A DNA stretch of 64,000 bases from Eriocheir sinensis (lineage: Eukaryota; Arthropoda; Malacostraca; Decapoda; Varunidae): positions 22,277,717-22,341,716 of the forward strand of contig NC_066515.1 of assembly GCF_024679095.1 (NCBI RefSeq), given 5' to 3'. The notes under the pieces were generated by a model. It was given only the letters and a program-made list of their open reading frames with translations, made no database searches and was not told where the DNA came from. Within the stretch, counting starts at the first letter, position 1. Each line of letters begins with the position of its first letter. A program made the position numbers and the translations under genes. Positions 49,668 to 61,821 of this stretch are shown here, piece after piece.

Positions 49668-50347
49668 GTTGACGGGCGGTAATGTCGATGCTAACTGGAA
49701 GGCAAACATGGTACGAAAAGAGGGAGGAAGGGGGGTCTGAGGGAGGAGGAGGGGAGTGGCGGGAGTTGTAGGGAGTAAAGTGACAATGTGACTGAGAACG
49801 AGGTGGGAGTAGAAGAGAGTGGGCTATAGAGAGAGGGAGGGAAAGTGATTGATGCCAAGAAAATAGACAGGGAGAGGGATGCCGGGGAACGAAGTGAGCG
49901 GGAGCTAGGTGATGGAGGGGGCAAGATGGCGTGTGGAAGGGAAAGATAATTGGAAAGGGGAGGAAGGGGAGCAGGCAAGGACGAAAATTGTATAGGAATG
50001 AGAAATAGGACAGTGAGAAGGTAGGAATTTAAGGGAATGGATAGAGTGAGGTTAAGGGTTTTAGGAAGGGAAGTAAGATATAGTAGTTGTATGAAAGGAA
50101 TAGGAAAGAAGACTTGTAGATGAATAACACAACAAAAATATGGAAATTGGGGAGAGGTGAGGGCAAAAAATGAGGAAAGTAATGTGGAAAGGAGTGGAAG
50201 AGGAAGAGTGCAGGAAGGCGCGACAGAGGGAGGAAGGGAGGCGAGGTTAACCTTCGTAATTTATACTCGTGACCTCAACACAACCTTGGGCTCGTTCGAT
50301 TATGCTGTTTCTGTCACGGCACGAGGGTCTGCACGGCGCGGTGGGAC
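49668..50347. other. Intergenic, purine-rich
   Basis: Most of 49710-50240 is strongly purine-biased on the plus strand (GGGAGG, GGAAAG and AGGAAG words). No exon is supportable, and the proline/serine-rich frame on the minus strand is a product of this bias. Confidence 0.5.
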
Positions 50348-50595
50348 TTAATTTGGCTGCTCGGGTAACGGAACGGTGCCTCTGATAGTAATAGGCCTAT
50401 TCGGGATTCTTTATTCATGATTAACTAACTTGTACACTACTTCATATATCCTCAAAACATAGTATCTAAGATTTAATTTGGCTGCTCGGGTAACGAAACG
50501 GTGCCTCTGATAGTAATAGGCGTATTCGGGATTCTTTATTCATGATTAACCAACTTGTACGCTACTTCATATATTTTCAAAACATATTTAAGATC
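50348..50595 (+). repeat. 125-bp tandem duplication
   Basis: Two adjacent copies, 50348-50472 and 50473 to about 50595, both beginning TTAATTTGGCTGCTCGGGTA. They differ at only a handful of positions, mainly near the 3' end, so the duplication is recent. Confidence 0.9.
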
Positions 50596-50599
50596 ACGG

Positions 50600-51042
50600 G
50601 CGTCCAGAGGCATTAGATTTCAGATCACTAATAGGAGTAATGGAATAGTCCCTTCAATGATATCCTCCGTGACGTTTTAACTATATTGCCAAGACTAATT
50701 AAGCTTAAAATATACTTTAGATGCATGTTTTTCTTTCTTTAATATACAAAGAAAATATATCTTATGAAGCGAGTAATTTAAACGCAAAAAATATTCATGC
50801 TATAGGAGTTACACGTGTACTGGCATTTTCTTTCCATATTCGTTGTTTTGTTTCCTTATTATTATTGCATGCTAACTCTCTCCTGCCGGCGCGCGTTGTT
50901 GCATCTCCAGCCTTGTGTTAGTAGGGATTCCCGCTACTCCGCAAGATCATCTCCGTTACACGTAATGCTTTGCTTCCTCTACCCCACCACCGCGTCTCAA
51001 GTCGGGTGTGGTATAGCTGTGGTGGGAATTAATATATCTCTT

Positions 51043-51085
<43 letters not shown>

Positions 51086-52410
51086 TTAGTTTTATTTTTT
51101 TTTATGTGTGCGTGTCCATATATATGCTGCAGGGCCATATTTCAATGTCTTATTAGTTTCATATTGCTGGAAAATCACCTAAAATACTAATCATTGTTAT
51201 TGTGTGCTTCCAAGGGTATGAATGTAATTAGTATTGAATTGCAAGCGTCGGGGAGGATGTAGGCCCTAGTAGGCTACCTGTGACGTTTATTCATCGCTGC
51301 GTTGATCATTAGGCTATTTACGTAGCTAATGAACGAAGTGCAAATAACCTCACCCAGCAGAGATAGGTGTTGAGTGCGATATCGGCGTTGCCACATCTTC
51401 CCTTCCTCAGGTTTCACCACTATATAAGCGCCCAGTCATCCACTTTCGCAAGGAAAAATAAACAACTGTGCATACAAGCCTAGATCGCTATAGAACGTTC
51501 CTGAATAGCGAAGCAGGCTAACCACTACATTATTTGCTTGTCATCTATATCCATTTGTTCTCTTTCCTGTTATTTCTTGGTCCTTTGCCTATAGGAGATG
51601 TCAGACTCTCTCCCGGATTTGTTTATATCTATTTTCCGTCTTTTGTTTGCCGGATGGGATAAGGGGAGGAGGTTGATGTAGCAAGAGGAAGGATATTGCA
51701 TCACTGTGGCTAGCGTAACGGTGATTAATTAGATATGGAAATGCTAGATGTTGTAGGCTACAGGAAGGGTTTCACAATACCCTTACTTAGTTTTCACACC
51801 GTTTTACTTTTTTTTTTTGTGATAGCTACTCATGATTGACTGTTCCTACTGTTATTCAGAAGGAGACTATATAGTTTCGTTACAGTCTCATTGGTTCTTC
51901 TTTGCCGCTTGTTAAAACCGAAACCGTTGTTGAAACCGAACATAGAATTTTGTGCTATTTATTTTTAACTTTCTCACTTATTTTTACATATCGTTCTTGG
52001 TTTTTAGTGTTCAGACATTGTTTTTTCTACCTCATTATATTTCAACATCTAATATTCATTTTATCACTCTACATTTATTAGTTTGTTCATATGTAAATAG
52101 TGAACACATTTACAGTATCTCCCCGTACTCTTCTCATCAGTCTTACAATATTATCCTCCCACCAAGCAATAGAGAACTCATAGATCCATCACACTATAAG
52201 AAACATATGACTGTAATGAAGTTATATTGATGTGTAGCAGCAGACCCACCTCCCCTTTCCCCCCTCCCCCCCTTGACAGCATGAGGTATAGTAGAAGGGA
52301 AGGCGGCAGTAGGAAGGGAGGAGGGAGGAAAGAGACGTGTGAGGATAATTACATTTTTTTAATGATATATTTCACGCTCTTGAACCCACCTGACGAATGA
52401 AGGTGTACGC
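50600..52410. other. Intergenic, nothing recognised except a (GT)n
   Basis: A (GT)n run lies at 51045-51084. Otherwise the sequence is AT-rich and unique-looking without a supportable exon. Confidence 0.4.
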
Positions 52411-52411
52411 C

Positions 52412-52415
<4 letters not shown>

Positions 52416-52451
<36 letters not shown>

Positions 52452-52505
52452 CCTTTATAGTCGAGGCTTTTCTTCATCATTAAGTTTATGGTAAAGGAAC
52501 TCCCA

Positions 52506-52576
<71 letters not shown>

Positions 52577-52961
52577 CAGCGTCATCATCATTATCTCTTC
52601 TCTTTCACTTAATTGCCGCACCTCTTTCATGTCTTTTATTTTCTCAGACGTCATTCTTTCCCTCCCTCTTGAAACACAGCAGGAAAATTACTACCTTCTT
52701 TATATACTTGTGAAGAGAGAAATGAAAGTGTTTGTTTGTCTCCGTGTGAGGAAGAGATTTATTGATTGATTGATTGATAGTTTATTGTTGCAAGTAAAAC
52801 AACAAAGGGGAAGGGAGGAGCATGCCATCCCAACCACCAGGCAGTACAGAGTGTGAGGAAGAGGATGAGGAGGAGGAGGAGGAGGAGGTAGACACGTAGT
52901 ATATCAGTGAAAGGAAGTGATGAAGGAGGGAGGGTGAGGAGGAAGATGTATTGTTTTGTCC

Positions 52962-53008
<47 letters not shown>
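52416..53008. repeat. Cluster of (AC)n, (GA)n and (CT)n microsatellites
   Basis: (AC)n at 52416-52449, (GA)n at 52510-52575 and (CT)n at 52966-53008. A TGAT tetranucleotide stretch (52762-52778) and a GAG-rich stretch (about 52860-52888) lie between. Confidence 0.93.
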
Positions 53009-53011
<3 letters not shown>

Positions 53012-53331
53012 ACCTCAGGGACACTAATATTTGTATGTTCATCAGTAAGTCCATTAGTATACTACAAAATGAACACGAAAACTCTTTTAAGTGTTTGCAT
53101 CACCTTCAGATCGTCGTGTAACAAAAAATGGCGAAACAACGCGAGGCCACAATGGTAATGATGGCGGACCTTGAATCCCGCACTCATTGTGTCGCACAGG
53201 AAGGATAGCGAAGATGAGGACCAATTTACTGTCTAATTGCAGCATCGGCCCAAGGTGGCAGATTCCGCCTGACACATTCTCCACCGCGCCTCGAAGTGGG
53301 GAGGACCTCGCCGCCCCAAGCGTCTGTGATG

Positions 53332-53760
53332 CTTACGAGGACCCGCCTGACGGAGGTGAAAGCTTTCCGGGAACTTTCTTTTTCGGGGTTGTGACATTTG
53401 ATTCGCTTCGTTGAGGCTTGCGAGAACCTGCCTGACGAAGAGGAAAGCCACTCTGAGGCCTTTGGCGTTTGTGACAACAGATTCGTCTTGTTCATACTTA
53501 CAAAAATTAGTCTGGAGAAGAGGAAAAGAATCCGTAGACTTTTCCTTCGAGGGATGTGATTCGTCCAGTGGGCCTTGAGAACCCACTAAATGCAAACGAA
53601 AGCGACTAGAAGACCATCGGTTTTTATATTAGGACTTTGAGCTCGTTCAGTATCTCGATGATTCTTGCAAGGAACTACTGACGGAGAAGAAACCGTCTAA
53701 CGACCAACCCATTGACTCTCTTTGTGCTCAGTGACTTCAAGATCTCGTCCAGCATCTTTG
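53332..53760 (+). repeat. Degenerate satellite of about 84 bp upstream of the transporter
   Basis: Five diverged units start at about 53332, 53417, 53497, 53574 and 53664. Each begins near CTTGCGAGAACCTGCCTGAC, continues GAAGAGGAAA(GC), and ends with a GTGAC...GATTCGTCTCGTT-like part. Spacing varies from 77 to 90 bp. The array stops about 100 bp before the transporter start codon, so it may be in the promoter or 5' UTR. Confidence 0.65.
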
Positions 53761-53864
53761 TGTGAGTACATGTAATAGCAAAGGAGTCATTACATGGCCA
53801 AAGAGGGGCTTCATAGGAATCGTAGTGTTCTTGACTTGAAGATGTCGTAAGGTCGCCCCCCACG

Positions 53865-56456
53865 ATGAAGAAGTGGTTCCTCAAGCCAGAGTGGACGAAG
53901 GCGGACGAGGAGGGGCAAAGCGTGGTGTTCGACGAGCCGGAACATGACCCCGATGACTTCCCCCCCCCGCCACCACTTGAGGATGAAGACCAAGGCCTTG
54001 ATGACGACGACGGGAGCTTCGACACACCTCCCCCGGACCCCCAGGATTACCCCGTGGATATGGAGGGCGAGGGAAACACGGATGGTGTTGAGGGAGAAGG
54101 GCTTCATCAGGAACCGGTGTCGCCGGAGGCAAGGAAGAGATTCAGCGAACTGTTCGAGCAGGAAGCGAAGCCACGGAAGGTCCTTCAGGTGGGTTTGGTG
54201 TCTGTGCGTTGTATTGGTGTGTGGTGTTGTGCTGTGGTGTACGGTGAGGCTCTGTGGTATGTGCTGTGGAATGTGATTTGTGGTGTTGTCCTGTGGTGAG
54301 AGGTGCGTTTCCGTGGTGTGTGGTGGGGTGAAGTGGTTTTGGGGTGCGATGTGTTATATGGTGTGTGCATGGTGGGGCTCCGTGATGTGTTTGTGTGGCT
54401 GCGATATTTGATTTTGTACATTACAGTAATTCCTTGGGGTGATGATTATTATCATTAGGGTTATTTACTTAATTGTTTCCTGTAATTGCAGACAGATTGT
54501 TTCCTTTAGGGGAGTTTTTTCTTTGTAGAGCTGAGAAGAAACTTCCGGTAGGTTATTTGTCTTAAGAGTGGCATTAAGTCGCAATTTAAGTAACACTGCA
54601 GCGTGTCTCATACCTGTGTAATGCAATGTCGGCAGGTGGTGGCGGGCGCGACGGTGGCCGCCACACACCTGGGCGTCGGCTGTGCCTTCGGGGTGTCGGG
54701 AGTGATGCTGCCCAACAGAACCCAGCCAGCGCCGGGCGACTTGCTCTTCAAGGACAACTTCTACGCTGCCCTCTTCGGTAAGAACCTTATAGGCACTCAC
54801 ATATAGAGAATATGATTCTTCGAAGACAACAACGCAAATAATCTTGTGATCTCTTAATACCCTAACACCCTATGCTTTCTTCCAGAAAATTTGGTTGTTT
54901 TGGGGGCCGCCGTGGGCTGCGTGGGGGCGGGACCCCCTCAGGTATGGGTGGGGCAGCGTGTGACGCTTCTGCTGACCCTGCCTCTTGCTTTGGCTGCCTG
55001 GGTGGTGCTAGCCACTTCCCACAGCGTGTGGGTTCTCGTCGTGGCCAGGGCGGTGCAGGGCCTCACCTTAGGCTTCGTTGTGGGGCCCTCCACCAACTAC
55101 CTGGTGGAAATCGCCCACACTAACCTCCGTGGAGTCCTGTTCGCTGTCGTCAACGTCGCGGGTCAGCTGGGTTACTTCGTCATGTATGCGGCGGGCCACT
55201 GGGACGTGTCATGGAGGGTGGCGGTGCTGGTGTGCGGCTGCCTCGCCACTATCCTTCCCTTCTTCGGGCTCATCTTCCTCCCAGATTCCCCGCGGTGGCT
55301 TGCCTCCAGGGACCGCTACCCGGAGGCCATCAAGGCCATGACCTTCTTCAGGGGGCCTCGCTATGACTCGCGACAGGAGCTGGCGGGCGTCGTGGAGCAG
55401 CTGGACAAGAGGAAAGTGAATCCACGCGATCAACTCCGCCAGATGGAGAAGCCTGACGTGTTGTGCTACATGCTTCTGTTCACGTTCCTCTTCATGGCAT
55501 CACAGTTTTCAGGGAGCTTCGTCACGAGTCTGTACACGCTGCAGATCTTCGGCTACTTCAAGGGGGAGCTAAGTCCCAGCCTGAGTGCTGTCGTCGTGAG
55601 TGCTATACGTGTCATGGGCGCCGTGTTTCATCTTATCATCGTCGAACATTTGAGTCGCAAGTTTCTTCTGGTTGGCGCCTTTCTGCTGTGTGCCGGCACC
55701 ATGGCTCTGCTCGGCTCTTCCCTCTACGACCAGGCCCACACTCGTGATATTCCTCTCCAGTCCTGGCTCCCACTCGCCTCCCTCGCTACGTTTTCCTTCT
55801 TTTCAAACTCTGGAATATCCATCCTTGACTTACTCCAAGAAGAGATCATGCCGACATCGGTGCGTTCGATAGCAGTGAGTTTTCTCTTCTGCCTCAAATA
55901 CGTGGGTTCCTTCCTCGCCATCCAGACCTATCTTCACGTCGTAGCCGGCCTGGGTCAGCATGGGGTCTTCTGGCTATACAGTTTCTTCAACTTCCTCCTC
56001 GCTTTACTTGGTGGCCTAGCATTGCGGGAAACACAAGGTGCATCACTAGAAGAAATCACAGCCAAGAGCCAACTCAAGGCAGAGCAAGCAGACAGCAATT
56101 TTGAGGTTCCTGATGGAGACCAGCATGTCGATGACCCCAATCACAACCTCCAAGGCGGCTACAAGACAGCACACTACAACTACAATGAAATGCAGCTTGC
56201 TCAGGCGCCCCACAACAGCTTGCGCCGGACTAATGGCCACCTCAAGTCTTCTCCGCCCATCATTGTGCACCATGACGCCAATCGGTCCCCTCACCACTCC
56301 TATCAGGATCCCTATAAGCCTGCCACTGTCGTCCACCAAGCCGGGGATACCAGTGTTTCTCATCCCCTCTATCCCCCGAGCGAGGACCTGCCCTACGCCT
56401 CCATTACTGATGGCTGCGTCAAAGTGTTTTTTCTTAACCAACAATACCAACAGTAA
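53865..56456 (+). CDS. Sugar-porter-family MFS transporter, Tret1-like (three exons)
   Basis: Exons 53865-54188, 54636-54777 and 54886-56456 give 678 residues. Family members such as the insect trehalose facilitator Tret1 move sugars across the plasma membrane with 12 helices. The first 108 residues are hydrophilic, acidic and proline-rich (a PPPPP run and a DDDD run). Hydrophobic segments start at about residue 109. Family signs are SPRWLASRDRYPEAIK between the two halves, MPTSVRSIA, and RETQGASLEEIT at the end of the helices, the counterpart of PETKG..LEEI. The usual GRR motif of loop 2-3 is absent (GPPQVWVGQR instead), and so is the QLSGIN motif (QFSGSFVTS). About 140 residues of hydrophilic His/Asn/Pro-rich tail follow. 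Substrate is not predictable. The start is the first ATG of the open frame; no upstream exon was seen. Confidence 0.8.
54190..54410 (+). repeat. GTG-rich degenerate minisatellite in transporter intron 1
   Basis: Irregular reiterations of GTGGTGTG, GGTGTGTGGTG and CTGTGGTG fill the first half of the 447-bp intron, beginning at the donor. Confidence 0.75.
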
Positions 56457-56536
56457 TGGTGTTGACATGGCTGGCTAGCACGCCATCATAGTCATTATCT
56501 TTAATCATTCTTTATTGTCTTCATATTCATCATTTC

Positions 56537-56542
56537 AATAAA
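56537..56542 (+). terminator. Polyadenylation signal of the transporter gene
   Basis: AATAAA lies 81 nt after the stop codon, at a normal distance for a 3' end. Confidence 0.7.
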
Positions 56543-57909
56543 ACAAACCCTGAGTGTATATGTTGTTCCAAAACTCGTGTACTACACAGTACATCATAAT
56601 GCATTATGATGAACTAGTGGTGGATACAGAGTTATTTATTGCTATGCAGCATTCTAATATGCTGTTCTGTTGTAAAGTGGGTGATATGAACGGAATATTA
56701 CCTATAAGCGATTGCAATTTTTATACGCTCTATATGAAGCCCCTAAAGATGCATTAATCTGTACAGAATGTCGATGTGTATGGCAGCAATAAATAGAGCA
56801 GTTGGTGTTAAAAATGGTCGTTTTCTCAAAGTTTTGTTTACAGGGACGAGGAATGTTCATTACACTTCTGTGTGAAAGTCTTTAGGTCAGACCAGCCGCC
56901 TGATATTACGCAGGATATCCAGCACACTGCGGCGGCCCCCGGACACACACCCGGCAGGGAGCAACACGAGTCCACGGTGGTCAGTTCGCTGGAGTGTTGG
57001 ACCTTGGTCGTGGCAGCGGCGCCGTCACGACTCACGAGCACACCGAGCAGGGGGAGGCAGGGCCGCGGCTGGCTGTCAACGGCTATCAGGGTTTGGTAAG
57101 GAAGGTGCCGAGTTATCCCTCAGCGCGGGGCCGGCCTGTGCTTCCCGGGGGCCGCGTCCTGCACGGGGTGCCCTCGGGGGGCGGCCGTCAGGCAGGCAGG
57201 CAGGCGTGGTCCAGGCACAGGGACGAGGCGGTCACGGCCCCTCTTAATTAATACTGGTCACGCAATTACCAAGTTTACAGCCGCTAATTACGTGCACGAC
57301 TGGGGAGACTGGCGGGCAGGGTGGGCGTGGGCTGGGGTGTTGCTGCCCGCCGCCACACACTGACACAAGGGACACAAGTATTCCAAAGTTTGTGGTCTTG
57401 CTGTTTTTATTTAGTGGTGATAGGTTACTGTCCTTGAGGTTTAGAGGGGGTTATGGGATCTTAACTATTTGAACAGAATAGTTTTCATTTTTTTGTGTAG
57501 TTTTGCTGGTAAGTAGCTATACAGTACAACAGTTAATTGTGACACCTTATCCACCAAGTAGACTGCTGGTTGCAAAACACTTACACTTAGTTGAATTCCA
57601 TCAGTTAGTGATGCAGCTGGGCTGGGGTTCCACTGTAACCAGGCAGCTCCTTTTCTTCCCTGCCCCAGTCAGTAAGTTTGTTGGAGTTGGAGCTGGGGTG
57701 TCCTGGTGTTGGCGGTTGGTCTGGTAGTGCAGCCTCACTTTTCCTTCAATGAATACATTCAAGTAAGAAAATGCAATTGACAACAAAGAGGCACACACTG
57801 GCTTACACACCAGCTATTGGTGTAAAGCTATCCCTAGAGTTGTGTTGGGAAAGTGTTTTCTGTGCCACAGAGAGATATATTATTAACTTTGGTGTCAGGG
57901 AGACCATCA
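56543..57909. other. Intergenic, with GC-rich CpG-bearing stretch
   Basis: Positions 56920-57350 are GC-rich with many CpG and contain CGGG, GCGGCC and CAGGCAGGCAGG words, unlike the AT-rich surroundings. It could be a promoter or CpG-rich 5' region of the next gene, but no exon is clear. The remainder shows nothing recognised. Confidence 0.35.
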
Positions 57910-58075
57910 GTGAGATTTGATATAATAGATGAGTATTGGGGAGAGACGATTGGTAAGGGATTCAGCATGCTGAGGGGGAGTCCCAGAACAAGGAAAGATG
58001 GAGACGCTTCTGCCATAACCTTTGAGAAAAGTTCCTGTGAGGGAACAGGGCATCGTAGATATAGATAGATAGATA
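57910..58075 (+). repeat. Interspersed repeat with GATA tail, copy 2
   Basis: Second copy of the family at 28215-28375, ending GTTCCTGTGAGGGAACAGGG, CATCGTAGATA and a (GATA)n tail. Confidence 0.65.
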
Positions 58076-58379
58076 GATATGACCTAGGGACTGGAGCTTC
58101 CTATGTTTTGACCCAAGGAGTATTGTATAATGTAAAGCTTCAAGACTAATGTTCAATTTACTTTTTGTTTAATTCTCTTTATATTTGTTTATTGCCGTAA
58201 GCTATTTCTTGACTTTTATTTGGAACAGTATTAAATTTTGCCTTATGATATTTTCATGCTTATATGTTTTGTTCTTTTATTGCATGCTTCTGGCATTCTC
58301 TCGATAGTTTATCTTGTAGCTCATTACGGTACTGTTTTATTGTTTAGTAGACTTTTTTGATACTTTTTGTACATCATTT

Positions 58380-58413
<34 letters not shown>

Positions 58414-58573
58414 ATAGTAGTAATTTTAGAAGAAAATCTGGCTATTGAGGAAGCATCTGCATTCCATATTTTGCTGCCTATTTTAATGTATGATTATCTA
58501 CTGTTGATATATTGAACTGAAGAAGCTTAATGGCCTGTTATATCTAGAAAAATTATCACCAACTCTGTGTGTG

Positions 58574-58702
<129 letters not shown>

Positions 58703-58992
58703 TCCAACAAAAGGTGTGATAAGGAGGAAATTTTATTATTATAACTTATTGACAAAAGAAATTTGCTGCCAGCAGGAAACATGTAAATAAACCCTGAGTC
58801 AAAACATTCTCATTGAAGGGCTGAGTTAAGTTTCTAAATCTATAGCTTCTTTCTCATCATTGGCTACAAAAGTGGGATGATAATTATTCAACATCATTGC
58901 TTTCAGTAAAATGACTGACTGACTGAGCTGCTTTCTCTCCTCCCCTGCCAGATGTAGAGCAGTGGTCAGTGTAGTGCCACAGCAGCACCACC

Positions 58993-61744
58993 ATGGAGCT
59001 TTCCCCACACGTGCAGGAAAAGCTCCTCCCGGGCCACAAACTCACTGCTGTATCCTTATTATGCACTGCACCTCATTGTTGTCATTGTGTTCCACTGCTG
59101 CCTGCTGGGGCCTCATGTGTTCTCTCTATTGTGTTGCAGAGGAGAGTGGGTAAAAGTGGCCTGCTGCCATTGCTTCTTTATTTATTTTTTGTGTTTCTTT
59201 GATATCTTTTAGTACATTGAGAATATCAGTTAAGGTTCTATAATAGGTTACTGATTGCTAAGAGCATATGTATTTTTAGCAAAAATGCTAAATGCTATAA
59301 TTATGGCTTTATTTATATATTTTTATATTTTTTTTACTGTAGCTTACTATTGTGCTTTTGCAACTAAATATAAAATAAGCAGCTACATCAGAATATGATA
59401 AAAATGAATGAATGAATAAATCCACTTAAAATGTCATGACAGTCTTTTTGAGACTTAGCTTTTTCTCCTGTCATAATGAATCTTAGTTTGTTTAGCAACA
59501 TTTCACTCACAGAGGCATGTCATCACTATATATGCACATTTTATTTACTCTATCTACACTTATGAAACTTTTCATATAAAATATGTTTGCCCTACATATC
59601 TCAATAGCCCATAACCATAAAAAATAAATTAATGCCATCTCTAGGTACCTATTATGAGCATCAAGAATGATAAAGTAAGTTTGTTATTTTGTAATGAGGA
59701 TGAAAAAGAGCCAGACACATTACATGACAAACCAGAGAGTCCTTAACCCCAAATCTCAGGTCATTGAAGCGGGACTTGTACAGGAATTTGTTAAGACAAC
59801 GCGTGTCATTGCACTGGTTGAGGTGGCTTCCCATGAGTCTAAGCAGGGTGGTGAACAAGCCCTTCTTATTTTCCAAACTGCCCGAGTCCCTGTCCACAGT
59901 GCAATTGATCTTAGTATTGAACAGATCATACCCATTGACACCAATCTCAAATGTGAAATTGGTGAGTAGTAGATTGAGTGTGTGCCACTGTGGTATCTGT
60001 TATTCTTTATCAAATAATTACCATTTTACAGGAAATTTGTTTCAGTGTGTGACATTTTTATGATAGTATTTTGAATTTAAAACATTCTGCATCTTATAAG
60101 TATGGTATGAAGATGCAGATACGTATTCTCTAAGCAGGTCACTAGGATATGAATTATCTTTAGGTCACAGAACAGGTGGGGGCGGAGTCTGAGAGGATGA
60201 GGAGAGATTTGTAAGGCTTCCTGTTTTGACTGATAGCTGGGTGTTGCTGTCTAGCAGAACAGTAAGCTTTATGCTGTGTGGATGTGCAGTGTGTGTTTTT
60301 ATACTAAAGTGAGGTAAAATGTTATGACAGTCACTGATGCATTCCTTGACACTATTGCCTGTCACTACTACTAATTTTCTTAAAATAAAATTAAGTCTAA
60401 ATATTGTATGATCTGTGAACATTGCCTGTATTTTTGCATGCAGTTGAGGGGAGTTGATAGGGGTGTGTGTCATGTCTATGAATGCCTACAGTAAGATATA
60501 AAAATGCATGTCTTTTTGTCACCAAAACGTTTACTAAAGATTGTTTCCAGACACATCAAGCACTGATGTTGACACAGACGTCCTGGTGAACGTCACATCC
60601 GGCAAGCTTCGAATTTTATTTGAAATGCCATTCGGCCAGAGAACAAACACCTTTGTCTCGGAAATCTTAAGAGCAGCTGAAGGTAGGATAAGCTCGTTTT
60701 CTTCTTACTTTTGCTTTGTATTACTAAGGGTTTCCCTATTTTTTTTTTTTTTTTTTTTTTTTTTGGCTTAATTGAGCATCCTTTTTCATGATACCTGTAG
60801 AAGCCTTGGTTTTGAAGTCTCAAAGAAAGGTGCTGTTTTAACTCATGTTACTCCTGATGGCTATTACATAATTAGCATTTTGGCAAGCCTGATTGATAAA
60901 ATCATATGTATCAATTACAGGAATTTCAAATTTTCTTACAATTCCAAATTTTGGAATTTTTTTCACTTGATTTTTTGTTATTTCCTTATGATAAAGCTTC
61001 ACCTCATTCTTGCAGTGATAGGCAAGAGGAGGGGGCCTCCACCCGAGTTCACATGGCTGCAGCCATACCAGCAGAGCTCTAGCAATGGCCCGCAGGAGAA
61101 GGACACTGTCAGCACAGCCTCCACTGTGGCGGCGGGCGACTTGGACAGCCTGGCCCCGGATGCTGCCAGTCTGGGTGATGTTAGTGTGGATGTAGCCCAG
61201 ACCTCACCCCCACCCTACCTTCACCCTGCTGTCAGTAATGCAGAAAGCAGTAGTTTGCATGTACGTTGGCTTGCATGTTGATTTGATTCTAATGATTTAC
61301 TGGGGTGAAATTTTTAGTATTAATAACTGACTGGATAGGTTATAGCTAGCTAGTGTTTGTGTGTGTGTGTGTGTGTGAGTGAGTGAGTGAGTGAGTGAGT
61401 GTGCATGCATGTATTTACCTAGTTGTGATTTACAGGAACGGAGCTATGCTTGTGCTGTGTGTGTGTGTGTGTGTGTGTGTGAGTGAGTTGAGTGAGTGTG
61501 TGTGTGCACGCATGTGTACGTGCGTGCATGCATGTAATTCATCATGTCTGACCACATGCTAGACTTGGGATTGCCGGGACACACCCACTGATTATCACTC
61601 GGTGCCCATCCACTGCTGGGTGGACAGGAGACACACGTTAAAGGAGACTTCCCATCTGTCTCCACTTTGTCTGGGAATTTAACCCAGGACCTCTTGATTG
61701 TGAGGCAAGTGTGCTAACCACTGCACTGTGGAGCTCCTCCGTGT

Positions 61745-61821
<77 letters not shown>

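Noticed and set aside
54891..56456. Transporter starting at its long third exon only
   Set aside because: Exons 1 and 2 join in frame with good splice sites and supply the first transmembrane helix, so the longer model is preferred.
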